A DNA stretch of 64,000 nt from Nitratireductor thuwali (GTDB taxonomy: Bacteria > Pseudomonadota > Alphaproteobacteria > Rhizobiales > Rhizobiaceae): positions 1,426,001 through 1,490,000 of the forward strand of contig NZ_CP030941.1 of assembly GCF_036621415.1 (NCBI RefSeq), in the 5' to 3' direction. Each line of letters starts with the position of its first letter. The stretch's first letter is position 1. Shown here piece after piece: positions 43,507-54,976 of this stretch. The notes under the pieces are model-generated. The model was given only the letters and a program-made list of their open reading frames with translations, ran no database searches and had not been told where the DNA came from. Position numbers and translations under genes: made by a program.

Positions 43507-44526
43507 CTGGCGCAGAAGATCAAACTGTCGACGATCGCCGATGCTCTCGGCGTTTCCACGGCAACCGTATCCTTGGCTTTGCGCGACAGCCCGCTCGTCG
43601 CCGACGCCACGCGGCTGCGCATCAAGGAGCATGCGCGCGAGATCGGTTATATCTACAATCGCCGCGCCGCCAGCCTGCGCACCTCGCGCTCCGGCATCGT
43701 CGGGGTCGTCGTTCACGACATCATGAATCCCTTCTTCGCCGAAATCCTGCGGTCCATCGAGACCGAGCTGGACCGCTCCCGCCAGACCTTCCTCCTGTCG
43801 AACCATTACGACCAGCTCGAAAAGCAGCGCACCTTCATCGACACGCTGCTGCAGCTCGGCGCCGATGGCGTCATCATGTCGCCGGCCATCGGTACACCGC
43901 CCCAGGACATCCTGCTCGCCGAGGAAAACGGCCTGCCGGCGGTACTCATCGCGCGTTCGGTGGAGGGCGCTGCGGTGCCCGTGTTCCGCGGCGACGATTC
44001 GTACGGGATCGGCCTGGCGACCAATCATCTGATTTCGCTCGGCCATACCCGGATCGCCATGATCGGCGGCACCGACCAGACGTCCACCGGCCGCGATCGC
44101 TACCAGGGCTATGTCGCCGCCATGGAGAAGGCGGGCCTGGAGGTAAAGCCGGAATGGCGCTTCCCAGGCCCCCGCACCAAGCAGGCCGGCTTCGAGATGA
44201 CCGGCGCTTTCCTGGCGCTCAAGGACAAGCCGACCGCCGCCGTCTGCTGGAACGACCTCGTTGCGATCGGCCTGATGAACGGCATTGCGCGCGCCGGCCT
44301 CGTTCCAGGCGTCGACATCTCGGTTACGGGCTATGACGACCTTGAGGAAGCAGCCATCGCCACGCCGGCGCTGACAACCGTCTGGAACGGACAACGCGAA
44401 GTCGGCCGCCGCGCCGCCCGCGTGCTGCTCGACCGCCTCAACGGCATCGAAGTCCATCCCGAACAGGTGCTGATAAAGCCCGAACTGCACGTGCGCCAAT
44501 CGACCACGCAGCCAGTGGAACGTTGA
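43507..44526 (+). CDS. LacI-family regulator with apparent CTG start
   Basis: A 339-residue LacI-family repressor. The DNA-binding region LSTIADALGVSTATVSLALR is complete only if translation starts at CTG 43507, which has GGGAGG six bases upstream. Between the in-frame stop at 43477 and the helix-turn-helix no ATG, GTG or TTG exists. The periplasmic-binding-like effector domain follows (VHDIMNPFFAEILRSIE, GADGVIMSPA). Target genes are unknown; the EamA gene lies just upstream in the same direction. Confidence 0.85.
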   Translation: MAQKIKLSTIADALGVSTATVSLALRDSPLVADATRLRIKEHAREIGYIYNRRAASLRTSRSGIVGVVVHDIMNPFFAEILRSIETELDRSRQTFLLSNHYDQLEKQRTFIDTLLQLGADGVIMSPAIGTPPQDILLAEENGLPAVLIARSVEGAAVPVFRGDDSYGIGLATNHLISLGHTRIAMIGGTDQTSTGRDRYQGYVAAMEKAGLEVKPEWRFPGPRTKQAGFEMTGAFLALKDKPTAAVCWNDLVAIGLMNGIARAGLVPGVDISVTGYDDLEEAAIATPALTTVWNGQREVGRRAARVLLDRLNGIEVHPEQVLIKPELHVRQSTTQPVER

Positions 44527-44530
44527 ACTC

Positions 44531-45436
44531 CTACTGATGCGCCATGCTCGCCCGCGCCGCGCCCACCTGCGGCGGCACGCGCGCCAGTTCGTCCTTCAGC
44601 AGTTCGAAGATGTCCAGCGCCATGCGCAGATTGAACCTGCGTTCGTCGAAGAACATGCCGTAGCGCGCCTCGATCTGGCCCGGCAATATCTGCGTGCAGC
44701 CATTGAGATAGACCGCAGGATTGTCGAGCGCGTAGGCGGGCAGCGGCGACAGCGCCATGCCGCTCGACACCAGCCGGCTCGCCGTCAGAATGTCGTCCAC
44801 CTCGCCGACGATGTCGTAGACGACCTCGTGCTGCCGCAGCCAATCGCGAGATACGGCGCCGAGCGGAGAATGCGGTGAGGCCAGCACGACGGGCAGGCCA
44901 TGGCTCTCCGGTTTCATGAAATCCAGAAGGTGCTTCTCCCCCACCCATTTCATGGTGAATTCCGTCGACAGGTCGGGAGCGATCTCCGACGGGTAGAGTG
45001 CGCGGAAAACCGCGTCGAGCTCGCCTTGCTCATACATTTCCTCCAGCCGTCTGGAATCGGCGATCCGCCAGGACAGATTCTCCTTCATCTTGCCGAACAT
45101 TCCGGCGCGCTCCATCAACAGCGGTGCGCAATAGGTGCAGACGCCGATCTTCAGCTTGGACATGTTCTTTTCGTAGCCCACCGTCTTCAGCCGGCGCTCC
45201 AGCGTCAGCATCTGCCTGATGAGGCGGGAAATCTCTTCCTTGACGACGATCTTGTTGCCGACCTTCTTTATCAGCGATGTGCCGATGGCCCGTTCCAGCC
45301 GGCCCAGATGCATGCTGATGGCCGGCTGGCTGATGCCCAGCTTCAGCGCCGCCCCGGTCAGGCTCTTGGTTTCGATCACCGCTTCCGCCGCACGCAATGT
45401 CGCGAAGGAAAGCCCCTCCTGTTTATGAACGTTCAT
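44531..45436 (-). CDS. LysR-family regulator
   Basis: A 301-residue LysR regulator with helix-turn-helix SLTGAALKLGISQPAISMHL and effector domain (LKIGVCTYCAPLLMERAG). ATG 45436 with AGAGG upstream is preferred; a GTG nine bases earlier is in frame. It converges with the LacI gene. No divergently transcribed target gene is seen upstream, where a long non-coding gap follows. Confidence 0.85.
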   Translation of the reverse strand: MNVHKQEGLSFATLRAAEAVIETKSLTGAALKLGISQPAISMHLGRLERAIGTSLIKKVGNKIVVKEEISRLIRQMLTLERRLKTVGYEKNMSKLKIGVCTYCAPLLMERAGMFGKMKENLSWRIADSRRLEEMYEQGELDAVFRALYPSEIAPDLSTEFTMKWVGEKHLLDFMKPESHGLPVVLASPHSPLGAVSRDWLRQHEVVYDIVGEVDDILTASRLVSSGMALSPLPAYALDNPAVYLNGCTQILPGQIEARYGMFFDERRFNLRMALDIFELLKDELARVPPQVGAARASMAHQ

Positions 45437-46065
45437 ATTCCGCACCTCTTCCCGATGAATATGAAGGGCGAGCCCTTCGTGCCTGTTTCAAAACGTATGC
45501 GGCATTCAGCCCGCCCTTCGAGAGCAAATCTCCGCCTTCACGAAGGACGCGGTCCCTCGCGGCACGAATGCCAATCCAATTTCCGTAACTCCGCCGGCCG
45601 ACCGCTCGCGGTTCGCGCCGAAGACTGGAACGACCAGGCTGCCGGAAAGAACGCCGAAGAAGCGCCCATGCACGGCAAGCTGATTCAACTGTAACGAGAC
45701 AGGGGAATACGCCCCCACGACGAACTTCTACATCGCCAAGCGCCCCCTTCTTGTCTTGACCGAGTAGAGCAAGATTAACGCATTAGTTGTGTTCACACAA
45801 CCTATACGAGCACACTTGCGCACAGGCAGCATGGCGAAGGCTTGTCTGACATAAAATGGTTGTTAAACAAACAGTTAATGCCGCATTGGAAGAGGAGAAG
45901 AAGGCAGCAAGGCGATCGCCGCTATCTCGATCTCGGGCCATGGAACTGCCAGACTACAACCTTTAGGTGCATGTTCGAATCACATGCTGATTCGAGTCAT
46001 GCCGCCCTCCTCTCGCCTTGGCGGCAACTGTAATGATACGCGTGGCGGCAATCGCGGCTGTCGAG
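45437..46065. other. Non-coding gap upstream of LysR and downstream of MerR
   Basis: About 630 bp without a convincing gene. Base composition falls near 45750-45860 (AT-rich, AACCTATACG, TTGTTAAACAAACAGTTAA), and CGAATCACATGCTGATTCG at 45974-45992 is a 7-5-7 dyad. Short open frames show no family match I recognise. It may hold the LysR promoter, but no target gene is adjacent. Confidence 0.4.
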
Positions 46066-46494
46066 CTAATGCACGTCGCTGCGGCAATTGTCGTGATCCG
46101 CCAGGATCTGGATGACGCGGCATTCGCATACTTGGCCATGACCGCATCCCTCCACCATCCGCTGCAACTCGCCCCTGAGCGCCGTCAGGCGTTCGATGCG
46201 CTGTTCGATCTCGCGCAGGTGACGCACGGCGATACTGTCGGCGTGATGACACGAGCTCTGCGGCTCCTCCGTCATCGCCAGAAGCTCGCGAATATCGGCC
46301 ATGTCGAACCCCAGCTCCCGCGCATGGCGTATGAACTTCAGCCGGTTCAGGTCGTTGTCGTCGAACTGGCGCCGATTGCCCTCGCTGCGCGCCGGCGCGG
46401 GCAGCAGGCCGATGCGCTCGTAAAAGCGGATCGTCGGCACCTTCACGCCACTCCTGCGCGAAGCCTCGCCGATCGTGATCTCGTATGCGGGCAT
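46066..46494 (-). CDS. MerR-family heavy-metal regulator (CadR/ZntR-like)
   Basis: A 142-residue MerR regulator. The DNA-binding part is ITIGEASRRSGVKVPTIRFYERIGLLP; the metal end has SSCHHADSIAVRHLREIE and Cys residues in CGHGQVCEC plus a terminal His. This pattern fits Zn/Cd/Pb sensing. ATG 46494 follows AAGGAAAAA; the longer frame runs over the operator. It is divergent from the P-type ATPase gene it should activate. Confidence 0.9.
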   Translation of the reverse strand: MPAYEITIGEASRRSGVKVPTIRFYERIGLLPAPARSEGNRRQFDDNDLNRLKFIRHARELGFDMADIRELLAMTEEPQSSCHHADSIAVRHLREIEQRIERLTALRGELQRMVEGCGHGQVCECRVIQILADHDNCRSDVH

Positions 46495-46501
46495 TTTTTC
46501 C

Positions 46502-46532
46502 TTGCTCCTATAGCCGCTATAGGAATTAGGCG
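46502..46532 (+). promoter_or_regulatory. MerR-type operator in the zntA promoter
   Basis: CCTATAGCCGCTATAGG (46507-46523) is a near-perfect dyad placed between a -35-like TTGCTC (46502-46507) and a -10-like TAGGCG (46527-46532). The 19-bp spacer is the over-long spacing that MerR activators correct by twisting DNA. It closely resembles CadR/PbrR operators. Confidence 0.75.
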
Positions 46533-46561
46533 TCTCTTCGGGCGATATCAAGGAACGAAGA

Positions 46562-48784
<2,223 letters not shown>

Positions 48785-48791
48785 CTCCTTG

Positions 48792-49718
48792 TTAAGCCCC
48801 GCGCGGCGCGCCGATGCGCGCGCGGTGCGGGGCGAACAGGCAGGCGAGCGCCAGTATGATGCCCGACACCGTCGCGATCATGCCTGCCGCGCTCACCGCA
48901 TTGTCGGCGCCCAGCCACAGGGGGCCGTAGCCTGCCAGGACATAGCCTAGCACGGCCGAAAGCGCCGCAAACGCAACGCTCCACCCGATCTGGGCTTCGA
49001 GGCGATTGGTCATCAGCCGGGCGGCCGCCGGCGGGCAGATGAACATGGCTATGACGATGATCGACCCCACCGCGTCGAACGCGGCAACTGCGGCAACCGC
49101 GGCCACGACGACGAGCCCGAGGCTCACAGCGGCCGTTGGAATGCCGACGGCGCTCGCAAACCCTTCGTCGAAGGTGGATAGCTTGAGGGGCCGCCAGAAG
49201 ATCAGCGTCAGCAGCGCGATGAGCCCGGCAGCCGCCGCCATGCGAAAAAGCTCCGGCGGCAGGTCGGCAAGCGCCGTCGCGTCCGTCAGTGACGACCAGC
49301 CTTCCGCCGAGAGCCAGATAAGACTCTCCAGATTTCCGTATAGGGCGTGCTCGACGTCCAGATGCACCGCGCTCGTGTCGCTCTGCTCCAGAAGCAGGAC
49401 TCCGCCGGCAAACAGCGAGGTGAACGTCACGCCCATCGCCGCCCCCGGCTCGATCTTGCCGATCCGCTTGATCGCTTCGATGATGATGACCGCGACGATC
49501 GCCGCACCGGCCGCCCCCAGCAGCATCGGCCAGGTGGAGACGACGCCGGTGATCAGGAACGCCACCACGATCCCCGGCAGCACCACGTGGCTGATCGCGT
49601 CGCCGATCAACGCCTGCCGCCGCAGGATCAGGAAGTTGCCCGGCAGCGCACAGGCAATCGCCGCGAGTATGCCGATCAGCAGCGGCGTCAGGCTGAGTTG
49701 AACGAATTCTGCGCCCAT
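48792..49718 (-). CDS. sitD: Metal ABC transporter permease SitD
   Basis: A 308-residue ABC-3 family permease with eight or nine transmembrane segments (LPGNFLILRRQALIGDAISHV, DAVGSIIVIAMFICPPAAARL). ATG 49718 is preceded by AAGAGGTG. It is the last gene of a four-gene unit read sitA-B-C-D, with gaps of 2 to 12 bases. Two different permease genes in one unit is the SitABCD arrangement rather than ZnuABC. Confidence 0.9.
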   Translation of the reverse strand: MGAEFVQLSLTPLLIGILAAIACALPGNFLILRRQALIGDAISHVVLPGIVVAFLITGVVSTWPMLLGAAGAAIVAVIIIEAIKRIGKIEPGAAMGVTFTSLFAGGVLLLEQSDTSAVHLDVEHALYGNLESLIWLSAEGWSSLTDATALADLPPELFRMAAAAGLIALLTLIFWRPLKLSTFDEGFASAVGIPTAAVSLGLVVVAAVAAVAAFDAVGSIIVIAMFICPPAAARLMTNRLEAQIGWSVAFAALSAVLGYVLAGYGPLWLGADNAVSAAGMIATVSGIILALACLFAPHRARIGAPRGA

Positions 49719-49730
49719 ATTCACCTCTTT

Positions 49731-50945
49731 TCAGCCCATAACCGCCGTCGGCGGGCCGATAACGCGGTCGATTTCCGCGATTTCGTCCCGTGTCAGCACC
49801 GTTTCGATGGGTGTCAGCCCGTCATAACGGGCGGCGACCGCCTCGTCGGCATAGAGCTGGCGCGCGACCGCCCAGCGCTTTTCGTCACGCAGCGCCTTGG
49901 CCGCCTTCGCCCGGCCTTTTTCCGTGGGAACTTGATCTTGGCGGATCAGCCCCTCGCGACGAAGGACAGAAAGCGTCAACTGGTCGAAGATCGGCTCGCC
50001 ATGCGCCAGAGCCAGCAGGCCCTGCCGGCGGTGCACGCGGAGTTGGAAGCGCCGGCGCCGGAACAGCGCCGCCAGCATGCCGCGCCGGGGCGCGAACAGG
50101 AGCGACAGCACGAACAGCCCGAAGCTCACCAGGACGATGATCGGTCCGGTCGGCAGATTGGGCGCGGAGGCTGAAATGGCCGCGCCCACATAGCCCGAAA
50201 CGCCGCCGACCGCACCGCCGATCCAGATGACCCGATCGGTCCTCTCGGTCCAGAACCGCGCCGTCACCGGCGGGATGATCAGCATCGCGACAATCAGGAT
50301 GAGACCCACCAGCTTCAGGCCAATGACGGTGACTGCCATCACCAACCCCATCATCGCCAGGTCCATCCTGCGCACATTGATACCGGCGGTAGCCGCGAAT
50401 TCCGTATCGAAGGCAACCAGCGTCATCGGCCGCCGCAACAGGACGATCAGCGCCACCGCCACAGCCCCGCCGACCGCGATCACCACTGCATCCCGAAACA
50501 GCATGCCGGCGGTCGAACCGAGCAGGAACCCCTCCAGTCCAGCCTGATTTCCGCTCGACATGGACTGGATGATGGTGAGCAGCACGATACCGACCCCGAA
50601 GAAGACCGACAGCACCGCGCCTATCGCGGCATCCTCGGCCAATCGGGTACGCTGCGTTATCCACTCGACCGCAAGAAGACCGAGACCTGCGGTGGCCGCC
50701 GAACCGAGCAGAAGCCCGATCAGGTTCCGGCCATCGCCTCCGAAAGCGACCATGATCATGAAAGCCAGCCCGACTCCTGGCAGCGTCGCATGCGCCGCGG
50801 CGTCGCTGACGAGCGCCCTTTTGCGGAGGAACAGGAAGGTGCCGCCGCTGCCCGCCGCTATGCCGAGAAGTGCCGCCCCGAGCGCAACAAGCGCCGCGTT
50901 ATAGCCCGACTGCAGGATGAGCGCGTCTAAGAAGATGCTCGACAT
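49731..50945 (-). CDS. sitC: Metal ABC transporter permease SitC with C-terminal winged-helix-like extension
   Basis: A 404-residue protein. Residues 1-290 are an ABC-3 permease (FLFLRKRALVSDAAAHATLP, AMLIIPPVTARFWTERTD). About 110 extra residues follow (GLLALAHGEPIFDQLTLSVL, REGLIRQDQVPTEKGRAKAA, then TPIETVLTRDEIAEIDRVIG). This tail is soluble and resembles the winged helix of DtxR/MntR-like regulators. It may be a cytoplasmic regulatory domain; the function is unknown. SitD lacks it. Confidence 0.88.
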   Translation of the reverse strand: MSSIFLDALILQSGYNAALVALGAALLGIAAGSGGTFLFLRKRALVSDAAAHATLPGVGLAFMIMVAFGGDGRNLIGLLLGSAATAGLGLLAVEWITQRTRLAEDAAIGAVLSVFFGVGIVLLTIIQSMSSGNQAGLEGFLLGSTAGMLFRDAVVIAVGGAVAVALIVLLRRPMTLVAFDTEFAATAGINVRRMDLAMMGLVMAVTVIGLKLVGLILIVAMLIIPPVTARFWTERTDRVIWIGGAVGGVSGYVGAAISASAPNLPTGPIIVLVSFGLFVLSLLFAPRRGMLAALFRRRRFQLRVHRRQGLLALAHGEPIFDQLTLSVLRREGLIRQDQVPTEKGRAKAAKALRDEKRWAVARQLYADEAVAARYDGLTPIETVLTRDEIAEIDRVIGPPTAVMG

Positions 50946-50952
50946 CGGACGA

Positions 50953-51774
50953 TCAGCCCACCGGCAGCTTCAGTTGGTCTATGTGCGCCGTGGCGAGCCT
51001 GCCGCCATAGGTCTTCTGCAGATTTTCGGCGGTGAACGCCGTCGCCACCGGCCCTTCCGCGATCTTGGATACGTTGATCAGAAGCACATGGTCGAAATAG
51101 TCGGCCACCGTCGCCAGATCGTGGTGAACGCACACCACCGTGCGCTGCTCCGCCTTGAGCGACTTCAAGACATCGATGATCGCCTTTTCCGTCGCGGCGT
51201 CCACGCCGGCAAAAGGCTCGTCCAGGAGGTAGAGATCGGCGTTCTGCGCCAGCGCCCGCGCCAGGAAGACGCGCTGCTGCTGCCCGCCCGAAAGCTGGCC
51301 GATCTGGCGATCGGCGAAATCGTCCATGCCCACCCGCTCCAGGCAGGCAAGGGCGCGCTCGCGGTGGCTTCGCCGCACAAGGCGCAAAAGGCTCAGTTCG
51401 CGATAAAGCCCCATCAGAACGACATCGATGACACGCGTGGGGAAATCCCAGTCGACGGAGGCCCGCTGCGGCACATAGGCAATGCGGTTCATCGCCTTTT
51501 CGACCGGCTGGCCGTACACCGTCACCTGTCCGGATAGCCGCGGCACGATGCCGAGCGCTGCCTTGAGCAGCGTCGACTTGCCGGCACCATTCGGCCCGAT
51601 GATGGCCGTCATGGATTGCGCCGGCACCACGGCGTCGACCGAAAAGACGGCCGGCTTTTCGCCATAGGACACCGTGAGCTCGTGGACGGCGAGCGGACTG
51701 TCCGCCATATCCGCGGCCGATGCCACCGGTCCCTTGCCGGCGGCGATCTCGACGGGTTGGGCCGCCATGGCCAT
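50953..51774 (-). CDS. sitB: Metal ABC transporter ATP-binding protein SitB
   Basis: A 273-residue ATPase that powers the importer. Walker A is [16 protein letters not shown], the signature is [15 protein letters not shown] and Walker [14 protein letters not shown], followed by VCVHHDL. The first 30 residues form an unusual Ala-rich extension. It lies two bases from sitA and seven from sitC. Confidence 0.92.
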   Translation of the reverse strand: MAMAAQPVEIAAGKGPVASAADMADSPLAVHELTVSYGEKPAVFSVDAVVPAQSMTAIIGPNGAGKSTLLKAALGIVPRLSGQVTVYGQPVEKAMNRIAYVPQRASVDWDFPTRVIDVVLMGLYRELSLLRLVRRSHRERALACLERVGMDDFADRQIGQLSGGQQQRVFLARALAQNADLYLLDEPFAGVDAATEKAIIDVLKSLKAEQRTVVCVHHDLATVADYFDHVLLINVSKIAEGPVATAFTAENLQKTYGGRLATAHIDQLKLPVG

Positions 51775-51776
51775 CG

Positions 51777-52763
51777 TCAGCTCCCCGCCGACAATCGGCC
51801 CAGCCGGCCGCGTTCGGGCGCATCGCCGCCGAGCGCCCGGGTGATGGTCGTTACATTGTGATCGATCATGCCGAGATAGGTCCCTTCGTAGCTGCCCTCA
51901 GACCCCATGGCGTCGGAAAACAGCTGACCGCCAATGACGACCTTGTGCCCCTTGGACGCGGCACCCTCGATCAGCGCCCGCATGTTACGGTCCGACACCG
52001 ACGACTCCACAAAGACGGCGCCGATCTTGCGATCGACCAAGATGTCGACGAGCTCCGAGATACGGTTGAGCCCCGCCTCGCTCTGCGTGGAGATGCCCTG
52101 GATGCCCAACACCTCAAACCCGTAGGCTCTACCGAAATATTTGAAGGCATCATGCGCTGTGACCAGCACGCGCGATGCCTCCGGCACACTGGCCGTAACC
52201 TTCCTGGCATAGACGGCGAGATCCGCGATCTCCTTCAAATGCGCCTCCGCATTCTGCATAAAGACCTCCCTGGCCTCTGGCCGCTCCTCGATTAGAGCGT
52301 CTCGCACCGTAACCACGACCTTCGACCAAAGGTCCGGGTCCATCCACACATGCGGGTCGAATTTGTCCTGATAGTCATCGTGCGCCAGAAGAAGGTCCTT
52401 GGGCAGACTTTCCGCAACGGCGACCACTGCCCGCCCTTTGCTCAGCTTGTGCATGAAGTCTTCCATCTGGGCTTCCAGGAAAAGCCCGTGCCACAAGACG
52501 AGATCGGCCTTGGTCATCGCCAGGATGTCGGTGCGGGTCTGGCGATAGGCGTGCGGATCGACGCCCGGCCCCATCAGCGCCTTCACCTCGACCTCGTCGC
52601 CGCCGACCTGCCGCGCTGCATCGGCGATCATGCCCGTCGTTGCGACGATCGAAAGCGGCTGCTGTGCAAGCGCGGGCTGCGCACCGAGTGCCAGGACGCA
52701 TAAGGCAGCGATGGAAAGAACCCGCGCCAAGAAGGTCCGCCGCAAACCGTCAATCATCTTCAT
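51777..52763 (-). CDS. sitA: Metal ABC transporter substrate-binding protein SitA
   Basis: A 328-residue periplasmic cluster A-I protein with signal peptide ([20 protein letters not shown]). Metal ligands read His (GVDPHAYRQ), His (FDPHVWMDP), Glu ([10 protein letters not shown]) and Asp (GMIDHNVT). This H-H-E-D set is that of Mn/Fe-binding SitA/PsaA; ZnuA has a third His and a His-rich loop, absent here. ATG 52763 is chosen over an upstream frame that crosses the operator. Confidence 0.92.
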   Translation of the reverse strand: MKMIDGLRRTFLARVLSIAALCVLALGAQPALAQQPLSIVATTGMIADAARQVGGDEVEVKALMGPGVDPHAYRQTRTDILAMTKADLVLWHGLFLEAQMEDFMHKLSKGRAVVAVAESLPKDLLLAHDDYQDKFDPHVWMDPDLWSKVVVTVRDALIEERPEAREVFMQNAEAHLKEIADLAVYARKVTASVPEASRVLVTAHDAFKYFGRAYGFEVLGIQGISTQSEAGLNRISELVDILVDRKIGAVFVESSVSDRNMRALIEGAASKGHKVVIGGQLFSDAMGSEGSYEGTYLGMIDHNVTTITRALGGDAPERGRLGRLSAGS

Positions 52764-52836
52764 GTCCCTCGTCTCCCGGAAACTCGTCACGCAACTGCAA
52801 CCGATTTGCAACGCGCATACAGGCAAATAGTGCAAA

Positions 52837-52851
52837 TGCAAATGATTTGCA
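52837..52851. promoter_or_regulatory. Fur-family (Mur-like) box upstream of sitABCD
   Basis: TGCAAATGATTTGCA is a perfect 7-1-7 dyad about 75 bases before the sitA start; related half-sites (GATTTGCAA at 52803, TGCAAATG at 52831) lie around it. Alphaproteobacterial Mur, the Mn-responsive Fur homologue, recognises AT-rich dyads with TGCAA ends. The regulator gene is not in the window. Confidence 0.6.
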
Positions 52852-53159
52852 AGTGACGCGGTTTACAGGGGATAACGCATCAGGCCGATGCAGGTTCACT
52901 CCCGCGATCACGGCTGCGCGCGAAAATGTGATTTCAGCAAGGCTCGACAGAAACGACAGGGCGCGCTATCAGACACGGGTTGAAGAAAATTATGTAATGA
53001 TTTCAGTTTGTTATCACGTATATCTTTTACTTTGACGCCAAGACAACTGTGGTGAATGCCTGTTTCGGAGCATTGACGCGGTGGTCAAGGCGGCTGCCGA
53101 CGGAACCATACTGGACAAATGGCGGATCAAAAAACAGCCGCTACCTGTCATCCTATACT

Positions 53160-53258
53160 GCGACCTGGGATCGCTTTTTAGAACCGATTGCTATTGCAAT
53201 ATCTCCTCCCAGGAGCGGGGCTGCGGAACGGCTCAGGCCGTTCCGCAGCCCCATTTTT
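53160..53258 (+). ncRNA. Candidate small RNA with strong terminator
   Basis: A TATACT -10-like box at 53154-53159 is followed by about 95 bases able to fold: CCTGGGA (53164-53170) pairs with TCCCAGG (53207-53213), with an exposed pyrimidine segment ATCTCCTCCC able to pair with Shine-Dalgarno sequences. The end is a 16-bp terminator. No -35 of quality was found, and no gene upstream needs this terminator on the plus strand. Family unknown. Confidence 0.45.
53217..53258 (+). terminator. Strong intrinsic terminator
   Basis: GGGGCTGCGGAACGGC (53217-53232) and GCCGTTCCGCAGCCCC (53237-53252) form a perfect 16-bp stem with loop TCAG, followed by ATTTTT. The T run marks the plus strand. Confidence 0.9.
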
Positions 53259-53467
53259 CGAACGGATGTTTCCATCTTATCCCGTCTGCCTGGCCATCGG
53301 CGTCAGCAGGGCCGTGCCAGCCCGCAAACAACCGTTCCGGCGACGCTCCGGCAAGGCTGACGGTCGCGGATAAAATGGCCAGGCCGACCCGCCTGCGCGC
53401 TTTCCTCGATGTCCTCCTGGGAAAGCCTGAGATCGAAAAGCGAATCCGCTTCGGCCCGTGAGCGGAC

Positions 53468-54886
53468 CTAACTGCGGCCGTAAACGTCCTCGACGCGGAC
53501 GATGTCGTCCTCGCCCAGATAGTCGCCCGTCTGCACCTCTATGAGCACCAGCTTGAGAATACCGGGATTTTCCAGGCGGTGCATTGCGCCGCAGGGGATG
53601 TAGGTCGACTGATCCGTCGTCAGCATCATCTCCTGCTCGCCATTGACCACCCGCGCCGTGCCCGACACCACGACCCAGTGCTCGGCCCGATGGTGGTGCA
53701 TCTGCAGCGACAGCCGGGCGCCCGGCTTCACCTCGATCCGCTTGATCTTGAAGCGCGGCCCCTCCTCCAGCACGGTATAGGAGCCCCAGGGCCGAAAGAC
53801 CGTGCTGTGGATGCGGTATGTCTCGTCGCCCGCATCCTTCAGCCGGTTATAGAGAAGCCTCACATCCTGTGCATGCTCGCGGGAAGCGACCAGCAAGGCA
53901 TCAGGTGTGTCGGCAACGACGAGATCGTCGACCCCGACAAGGCCGATCAGCCGGTTGCTGCCGCGTACGACGTTTCCGTGCGAACCGACGGCGCTGACGA
54001 CGCCGTGAATCCGGTTGCCGCTATCGTCGCTTTCAAACTGCTCGCCCAGAGCCGACCACGAACCGATGTCGTTCCAGCCGATGTCGCAGGCGACTACCGA
54101 AACGTTGGGCGCCTTCTCAAGAACCGCATAATCGATGGAATCGGCGCGCGCATGGGCAAATGCCTGGCCGTCCAGCAGCACCTGATCGGAGTCTTCCCCC
54201 GCAGACCTGCGCGCCTTTTCAAGAGATTCGCGGCATGCCGAAAGGATGTCGGGACAATGCTCCTCCATCCCCTCCATCATCGTCTTCGCCTGGAAACAGA
54301 ACATGCCCGAGTTCCACAGGAAGCGGCTCGACGCTATATATTCGCGCGCCGTCGCCTCGTCGGGCTTCTCCACGAAGCGCACGACATCGGTCCGGTCGGC
54401 CTCGATATATCCGTAGCCGGTTTCCGGTTGGGTCGGTTTGATGCCGAAAGTGACGATGCGCCCTTTTCCGGCGAGCACCGCCGCCTGCTCCACCGCTTTC
54501 ACCAGCGCCGGCGTATCGGCGATCATGTGATCGGCAGGCAGCACGCAGAGGATCGCCTCGCCGCCCAGGGTCTCGGCCGCCTCCAGGCTCGCCACGGCGA
54601 TCGCAGCGGCCGTGTTGCGCCCGACAGGCTCCAGCAGGAATCGCGAGCGGCCAAGGTCCAGCCCCAGCTGCCGATACTCGTCCTCGATGGCGAAAAACAG
54701 GTCGCGGTTGGTGACCGTGATCAGGTCCGACACGCCGGGCAGCGCGATGGCGCGCAGCAGCGCATGCTGGATCAGCGACAGGCCGTCGCCCAGCCGGATA
54801 AGCGGTTTGGGATGGTTTTCCCGTGAAAGCGGCCAAAGGCGCGAGCCCGCGCCTCCGCAGATGATGACCGGTACGATGCTCGTCAT
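53468..54886 (-). CDS. manC: Mannose-1-phosphate guanylyltransferase / mannose-6-phosphate isomerase
   Basis: A 472-residue type II PMI/GMP enzyme. The nucleotidyltransferase motif is ICGGAGSRLWPLSRENHPKP, with FVEKPD in the GMP domain; the C-terminal cupin isomerase domain has FRPWGSYTVLEEGPRFKIKR (two parts) and LSLQMHHHRAEHWVVVSG. It makes GDP-mannose for surface polysaccharide. ATG 54886 with GGCAGG is preferred over a TTG four codons earlier. No polysaccharide genes are adjacent. Confidence 0.94.
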   Translation of the reverse strand: MTSIVPVIICGGAGSRLWPLSRENHPKPLIRLGDGLSLIQHALLRAIALPGVSDLITVTNRDLFFAIEDEYRQLGLDLGRSRFLLEPVGRNTAAAIAVASLEAAETLGGEAILCVLPADHMIADTPALVKAVEQAAVLAGKGRIVTFGIKPTQPETGYGYIEADRTDVVRFVEKPDEATAREYIASSRFLWNSGMFCFQAKTMMEGMEEHCPDILSACRESLEKARRSAGEDSDQVLLDGQAFAHARADSIDYAVLEKAPNVSVVACDIGWNDIGSWSALGEQFESDDSGNRIHGVVSAVGSHGNVVRGSNRLIGLVGVDDLVVADTPDALLVASREHAQDVRLLYNRLKDAGDETYRIHSTVFRPWGSYTVLEEGPRFKIKRIEVKPGARLSLQMHHHRAEHWVVVSGTARVVNGEQEMMLTTDQSTYIPCGAMHRLENPGILKLVLIEVQTGDYLGEDDIVRVEDVYGRS

Positions 54887-54976
54887 GTTGCCTGCCAATC
54901 AGGTGAACGAAAAACCGCGCCGCACGGATGACGCAGGAAATCGCGGCAAGCGTAGGGCCGGCTGTTTGAAATAGGA

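Larger units (their letters stand above)
52852..53467. other. Long gap between sitA and manC
   Basis: About 600 bp. It begins with the rest of the sit promoter region, then an AT-rich stretch (52975-53035) and the candidate sRNA with its terminator (53160-53258). A possible 28-codon frame at 53375-53461 has no ribosome site and no recognisable family. I see no other gene. Confidence 0.5.

Noticed and set aside
42562..44499. A 645-codon minus-strand frame across the EamA and LacI genes
   Set aside because: It covers two recognisable opposite-strand genes and the gap between them; composition is that of a shadow.
45506..45718. A 70-codon minus-strand frame upstream of the LysR gene
   Set aside because: No ribosome site or family match; it overlaps other equally weak frames.
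53049..53360. Overlapping plus-strand frames of 103 and 126 codons near the candidate sRNA
   Set aside because: They read through the perfect terminator stem, have no ribosome site and no recognisable product.
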